In this document: piece by piece, positions 43,771-47,773 of the stretch
How the letters are laid out: each line of letters begins with the position of its first letter
Numbering within the stretch: the first letter of the stretch is position 1
Source of the DNA: Chara braunii
Lineage: Eukaryota; Streptophyta; Charophyceae; Charales; Characeae
Direction: 5' to 3'
DNA length: 47,773 bases
Assembly (NCBI GenBank): GCA_003427395.1
Contig: BFEA01000514.1
Span: forward strand, 1 to 47,773
Notes under the pieces: model-generated
Databases searched by the model: none
Seen by the model: only the letters and a program-made list of their open reading frames with translations
What the model was told of the DNA's origin: nothing
Translations under genes and position numbers: made by a program

Positions 43771-43869
43771 TTAGGGCCCAAATTTCCCATGTTGTACTAA
43801 ATTACTTACAAGGGTATGCATGCACTCTAGGAATCCCTCAGGATAAACACCCATCCAAACAACTCCAAT
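43771..43869 (-). pseudogene. nad4: Mitochondrial nad4 C-terminal fragment (NUMT)
   Basis: The minus strand encodes VVWMGVYPEGFLECMHTLVS then NLVQHGKF followed by a stop. This closely matches the conserved C-terminus of plant mitochondrial NADH dehydrogenase subunit 4 (complex I, proton-pumping membrane arm). Only about 32 codons remain. The other end abuts the gtcaaaca...ggcagaggga repeat at 43870. Surrounding DNA is nuclear-type repeat sequence, so this is a mitochondrial insertion in nuclear DNA rather than a functional gene. Confidence 0.85.
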
Positions 43870-43908
43870 CGTCAAACACATCTGCCTGGTAAACGGTACG
43901 CAGAGAGG

Positions 43909-43971
<63 letters not shown>

Positions 43972-44157
43972 CCTCCTCACGAGTCGGTGAGACTCCAACG
44001 AAACCATTTGCTGCAACCCCTCGTTTGTTTTCCTCTTCTCCCTCTCTGCCTACGATTTACTGGGCAGCTCTGTTTGACGATATATTCAAACAGAGCAACT
44101 CGATAAACCGTAGGCAGAAAGGGAGAAGAGGATAAGAAACGAGGGGCTGGGTTGCAG
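43870..44157. repeat. TA-associated repeat family in inverted orientation, with (TA)n
   Basis: A partial copy (gtcaaacacatctgcctggtaaacg...gcagaggga, 43870-43910) is followed by an imperfect (AT)30 tract (43911-43970) and a 148 bp hairpin. The hairpin arms (44010-44078 and 44086-44157) read tcaaacagagc...cgtaggcag..agggagaagagga..a..aacgagggg outwards from a short cgatatat loop. Further copies lie at 43620-43668 and 44867-44970. Confidence 0.78.
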
Positions 44158-44248
44158 GCGTTCACGTTCGGCCGAACTCCCGAACCCAAACCTACCGAAC
44201 GTTCGGCCCCCCTTGGGGATGCGTTCGGCCGTTTGGGCCGAATGCAGA

Positions 44249-44250
<2 letters not shown>

Positions 44251-44283
<33 letters not shown>
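44251..44283. repeat. Poly(T) tract, 33 bp
   Basis: Pure T at the junction of the GC-rich terminus and AT-rich arm of the long inverted repeat element. Confidence 0.95.
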
Positions 44284-44289
<6 letters not shown>

Positions 44290-44812
44290 GACATATGTTA
44301 TGCAGAAAAATAGAACGAACGACATTTGCCTCGGCGTTACATCCAAGTTTGTTACCAAATTTGAAATCAAAATAAAATAGGGAAAAAAAAAATAAAATAA
44401 AAAAATGGAAGTGTGCGAGCACGTTTTCGACACCGTCATCTTTGGCGATTTTTTATTTTTTCTTGGGATAGCGAAATGCCTTGAAAATTTACAGATGTAT
44501 ACTAAAAAGATTCCCCAAATACCTAAAAGAAAAAAAATCATTGAAAATGTTCACATAATATAAACTCGTGAAAAAAGTTTCAAAAGTAAAAAAATATTCG
44601 AGGCCCCAAAATAAAATCAAAACAAAAACTGAAAAATGAAAAAAAAGAAAAACTGAGTGTCGGAGCTTGTTTTGACACCGCCGGCTTTGGTGATTTTTCA
44701 TTTTGTTTGGCCTGGCAAAATGGCTTCCAAATTTATATGCATGTAGCGCGTGTCATACAGAACTTACAAAAAAAAAAATTCAACAAAAAAAAAAGTTTTT
44801 AGGCTATCATCA

Positions 44813-44817
<5 letters not shown>

Positions 44818-44867
<50 letters not shown>
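44818..44867. repeat. (TA)25 microsatellite
   Basis: A perfect TA run directly followed by cgtcacaaacagaactgcccggtaccg, a copy of the TA-associated repeat (44867-44970). Confidence 0.93.
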
Positions 44868-44869
<2 letters not shown>

Positions 44870-45219
44870 TCACAAACAGAACTGCCCGGTACCGTAGGCA
44901 GAGAGAGAGAAGAGGACAACAAACGAGGGGCTGTGACAAACTGTTTCGTCGGAGTTTCACCGACTCATCACCTCTACCTTAAATGAATCTGACCGCATTT
45001 GCAGCACAATGTGGATGGATATGAACTGCAATTGCGTCCATACATAAGTAAATAGGTCCTTAGAAGCGTTTCCTTTTTGTTATTATTTTCTGTCCCTCGT
45101 TGTCGCATGACTCCAAAACTAACTTCAACCCCCTCAAGGGGTATGCCCCAGGGAAGTTTACTAGATTCGTGGGTCACTATAGAAGATCATGCACGACTAT
45201 ATATAAGCACTGGCATGCC

Positions 45220-45220
<1 letters not shown>

Positions 45221-45257
<37 letters not shown>
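45221..45257. repeat. Poly(A) tract, 37 bp
   Basis: Pure A inside the foldback-type element. Confidence 0.95.
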
Positions 45258-45259
<2 letters not shown>

Positions 45260-45614
45260 GGAAAAGAAACAAATGTTGTGTAGAATTGAAATACAAACGA
45301 CTTTTGGCTGAGGGTCACATTATAGTTCCTCACCGAGTCGGAGATAAAAAAGAAAATAACAGAATCACACAACAACACCCCCCTTTAAACACTTTTAACC
45401 ATTATTAAACCAATTTATACCCCCCTCCCACTAAAGTTCCTATTTTTAACTTAGCTTCAAAAGAATACAAACAACATTTGCTGGACAGCATCTTCAAATT
45501 CTCAGCCAAATGGAAGTCAAAATTTTAAAAAAGAAAAGGGAAATCGGGGAGGTGGGGGGCCGCACGAAAAAGTGCGCTAACCATGGAGTGGCGATAGCGG
45601 CGGTGGCGGCGCCC

Positions 45615-45647
45615 GGTCGTCGGCTGCGGCTTACGTAGCCGACGACC
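45615..45647. repeat. GC-rich hairpin with 11 bp perfect arms
   Basis: ggtcgtcggct (45615-45625) pairs with agccgacgacc (45637-45647) across an 11 base loop. A smaller cgcac/gtgcg pair lies upstream near 45563-45578. Confidence 0.8.
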
Positions 45648-45770
45648 AGGTGCAAAAATGGAAAATGCGCCAATTCCTTGCGTCAATCATTTCACAGTCT
45701 ATTTTTTTTTTTTTCATTTTTTTGATATTTTTCCTCGAAAGATCTCGACCTACTGGATCCCAAACCCCTT

Positions 45771-45953
45771 TTTTTATGTGTAGGTGCTTTATATGATCGA
45801 CATAAAACCCGACTTGTTAAATACTATGGAGGTTTAGTCAGTACAATGCCTATCTTCTCTACTATTTTCCTGTTTTTTACTTCAGCCAATATTAGTCTGT
45901 CAGACACTAGTAGCTTTATTGGTGAGTTTTTTATTTTAGTAGGCGCTTTTCAA
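45771..45953 (+). pseudogene. nad4: Mitochondrial nad4 internal fragment (NUMT)
   Basis: An open plus-strand run of 61 codons reads FLCVGALYDRHKTRLVKYYG, then VSTMPIFSTIFLFFT, SANISLSDTSSFIGEF and ILVGAF. This is a highly conserved transmembrane segment of plant-type mitochondrial NADH dehydrogenase subunit 4. Similarity stops abruptly at GAFQ (45953). It lies about 2 kb from, and on the opposite strand to, the C-terminal nad4 fragment at 43771. Small differences from the usual consensus (for example SLSDTSS for SLPGTSS) fit neutral decay in the nucleus. Confidence 0.9.
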
Positions 45954-46160
45954 GCTGCGCCCAACGTGGCAAGCAAAACCACTCAAAATCTTCACTAAAC
46001 TTTCAGATTTTTCGGTGCATTATTCGGGGCATGAAAAATCACCAAAGTTAGTGCTTGAAAATTGTGCGATTGGACCCGCTGGTTGCCTGATGGTCGGCGC
46101 CCCCCCCACCAAATGCGCCCCGTACTCACTGAAAGCTCATTTTTGGCCAGCGGGGGTGCT

Positions 46161-46232
46161 GGTGGTTTAAACCACAGTACTTCCTAAAGTCGTGCCCGTT
46201 AACAAGCCACCACAATTTTTGGAAACGTACGG
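46161..46232. repeat. 72 bp direct repeat, copy 1
   Basis: ctggtggtttaaaccac..agtacttcctaaagtcgtgcccgttaacaagccaccacaattttt matches 47000-47073 almost exactly. The first bases form the palindrome tggtttaaacca. Confidence 0.8.
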
Positions 46233-46959
46233 ACCGAGCTGGCCCCCGACGGGTCCCCGTACGGGGCCCGAACTTGAAGGGGTTCGGAACCCGCAAAAAA
46301 ATATTTTGGCACCCAAATATTTTTTTTTTCTTTTGATTTTGTTTTTTTTAGTTCTTTGTTACGTAAGGTATCTCCCGCTTAATTTTGACGTCATTCTTTT
46401 GAGCCAAAACAAAATGAAAAATCCTCAAAGTTGGTAGTGTCAAAACTTGCTTGCCCACTCACAAATTTGATTTTTCTCTCTTTTTACTTTTTGTTTTTCC
46501 TTTATTTCGGAGCATAAAACAATTTATTATTTTTTCACACTTTAATTGTAGATTCTCTATTATGTAAGATACACATGTATAAATTTTTATGGCATACGTT
46601 AGAGCCAAAAAAAAAAAAAAAAATCGCCAAAGATGGCGGTGGCAAAAACATGCTCGCCCATTCAATAATTTAATTCTTATTTTATTTTTCCTACTTTTCA
46701 TTATTATTATTTATTTTAAGAATTTGATTTTTATTTCAAATTTGGTAAAGAATTTGGATATAACATTGAGGCAAATGTTGTTTAGTTTATTCTTCTTCAT
46801 ACCATATATTTTTTTCAAATTTTTTAGAATTCTTTGTTTTTTTTTTTGTTTTTTTTTTTGGATCCGCGTTCGGCCGAACGGCCAAACGCGTCGAGAGGGG
46901 GTGTCGAACGTTCGGGCGTTCGGGTTCGGACGTTCGGCCCGTCCCGAACGCCGGCAACC

Positions 46960-47279
46960 ATGTCTACTTTATTTTTCTCCGTAGTCGATAGTTGGGCTGG
47001 TCGTTTAAACCACCAGTACTTCCTAAAGTCGTGCCCGTTAACAAGCCACCACAATTTTCGGAAACGTACAGACCGCTACAGGAGCGCCCAAGTTCATCCG
47101 ACTAGAAACGTTTCTACTCTATTTTTCTCCGTAGCCGATAGCTCGGCCAAGTACTGGTGGCTTAATAACAACCACAATAGCAAAATACACATCAGATGAG
47201 CTCACAGTCCGGTGGTTGGTGCGGTGATGGACAGCCCTGGGGGAGGGTCAGGGGTGGAGACATGGGTGGTGGCGGGTAT
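46960..47279. other. Right flank, non-coding, with direct repeat copy 2
   Basis: Contains the second copy (47000-47073) of the 46161-46232 repeat and a tactggtggctta motif near 47150. There is no coding signal. Confidence 0.6.
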
Positions 47280-47709
47280 CCGTGGCCATTACCTTGGATC
47301 TCGCACTGGCACATTGCTGGAGGTTAGTTCTAGTTCTTCAACCCCAACGCCAAGCATACCCTCTTCCCCCGAATACAACGTACAGTCGCTGTAGTTGTAT
47401 TTGCCATATCTTTAAGTCTAAATACACAGCTGTAGTGACCGGACCTTCTTCCCCCCCGAATACAATGTACAGTCACTACAACTGTATTTTGGGGTATCTT
47501 TCAGTCTAAATACATAGCTATGATGACCGTACATCATACTCGGGGGAAGAAGGTAGTGCCACTCCTAACACCAAGCCTGGAAAGCCTGCTCAGCGTAGGT
47601 AACCCTAAATCCAAGATCGGGGGAAGAAGGTATGCTTGGCGTTGGGGTTGAAAAACTAGAACTGACCTCCACCAATGTGCCGATGCGAGATTCAAGGTAA
47701 GGGCCACGG
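47280..47709. mobile_element. 430 bp terminal-inverted-repeat element with nested hairpins
   Basis: Arms of about 80 bp (47280-47360 and 47629-47709) are inverted complements with few mismatches. The ends are ccgtggcc.ttaccttg, and the arms run through ccaacgccaagcatacc. Between them lie two hairpin units with cttc.cccccgaatac / taaatac..agct...gaccg ends (about 47352-47450 and 47448-47562), related to the hairpin at 6424-6538. No coding capacity. Structure and size fit a MITE with other MITEs nested in it. Confidence 0.75.
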
Positions 47710-47773
47710 ACATTGTTTCATTCCAAATAACCAAATACCTCAACATAACCTGTTTTCAACTTTTCAAAAAAAA

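Larger units (their letters stand above)
43139..43869. other. Right flank of element A up to the first nad4 fragment
   Basis: A 67 bp poly(A) run (43219-43285) is followed by ordinary non-coding sequence and, at 43620-43668, one copy of the cagagctg..ccgtaggcagaggg repeat. No gene is seen, and frames across the poly(A) encode lysine runs. The C-terminal nad4 fragment closes the stretch. Confidence 0.6.
44150..46959. mobile_element. Long-terminal-inverted-repeat (foldback-type) element, 2.8 kb
   Basis: The left arm (44150 to about 44740) and right arm (about 46380 to 46959) are inverted copies. Each has an outer GC-rich block with several gttcgg/ccgaac motifs starting ggttgc.ggcgttc, then a poly(T)/(A)-rich junction. 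It is followed by acatttgcctc..cgttacatccaa..tt, aaatttgaaat.aaaat, and repeated units with gac(a/g)ccg.c(a/t)tctttggcgatttttt. The middle holds (TA)n, poly(A), a partial TA-associated repeat and a nad4 fragment. No transposase frame and no target duplication were found. It could be a foldback DNA element or two inverted copies of a repeat. Confidence 0.6.

Noticed and set aside
43911-43970. Tyr-Ile repeat protein at the TA tracts
   Set aside because: It is an artefact of translating the TA dinucleotide runs (also at 11711 and 44818).

Overview
This is eukaryotic, repeat-dominated nuclear DNA. I find no intact host gene and no bacterial-style operon. Two fragments of mitochondrial nad4 with a green-plant-type sequence, an initiator-Met-type primer site and plant-type Ty3/gypsy proteins point to the green lineage. 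A large-genome streptophyte alga such as a charophyte fits, but that is an inference, not a reading.

Layout: a nested stack of minus-strand LTR retrotransposons. Element A is an old chromovirus-like Ty3/gypsy element. Its 3' LTR is at 1185-2204 and its 5' LTR at 42098-43138. It is split in two places: integrase/RNase H/RT lie at about 2243-5316, protease at 13430-13961, and gag, leader and primer-binding site at 39319-42097. The first split (about 5317-13430, called C) is 8 kb without recognisable coding sequence but rich in diverged internal repeats and hairpins. The second split is element B (13962-39318, about 25.4 kb), a very large Ty3/gypsy-type element.

Element B is the most interesting object here. 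Its LTRs are about 6.86 kb each, so roughly half of the element is LTR. It has a tRNA-Asp-type primer site. Each LTR carries a TATA box, with an open reading frame (175/197 codons) about 100 bp downstream of it, then further ORFs. One LTR ORF belongs to a protein module of about 150 residues. That module is repeated three more times in the leader between the primer site and gag, so an unrecognised modular reading unit spans the LTR and the leader. Gag (zinc knuckle), protease, RT, RNase H and integrase follow on the minus strand, all broken by frameshifts, stops or a 970-N assembly gap. Between integrase and the 3' LTR lie 2.9 kb of tandem-repeat-rich sequence and, on the plus strand, a TATA box and Kozak-context ATG opening an RG-rich then acidic reading frame. 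Antisense genes are known in this position in some giant plant elements of the Tat group.

Both flanks of A are repeat DNA. The right flank (43139-47773) holds poly(A) and (TA)n tracts, a TA-associated repeat family in both orientations, a 2.8 kb long-terminal-inverted-repeat element (44150-46959), two opposite-strand nad4 fragments (nuclear mitochondrial DNA), and a 430 bp inverted-repeat element with smaller hairpin elements nested inside. One hairpin of the same kind sits in C at 6424-6538. All coding regions described are decayed; I expect none of these elements to be autonomous in this copy.
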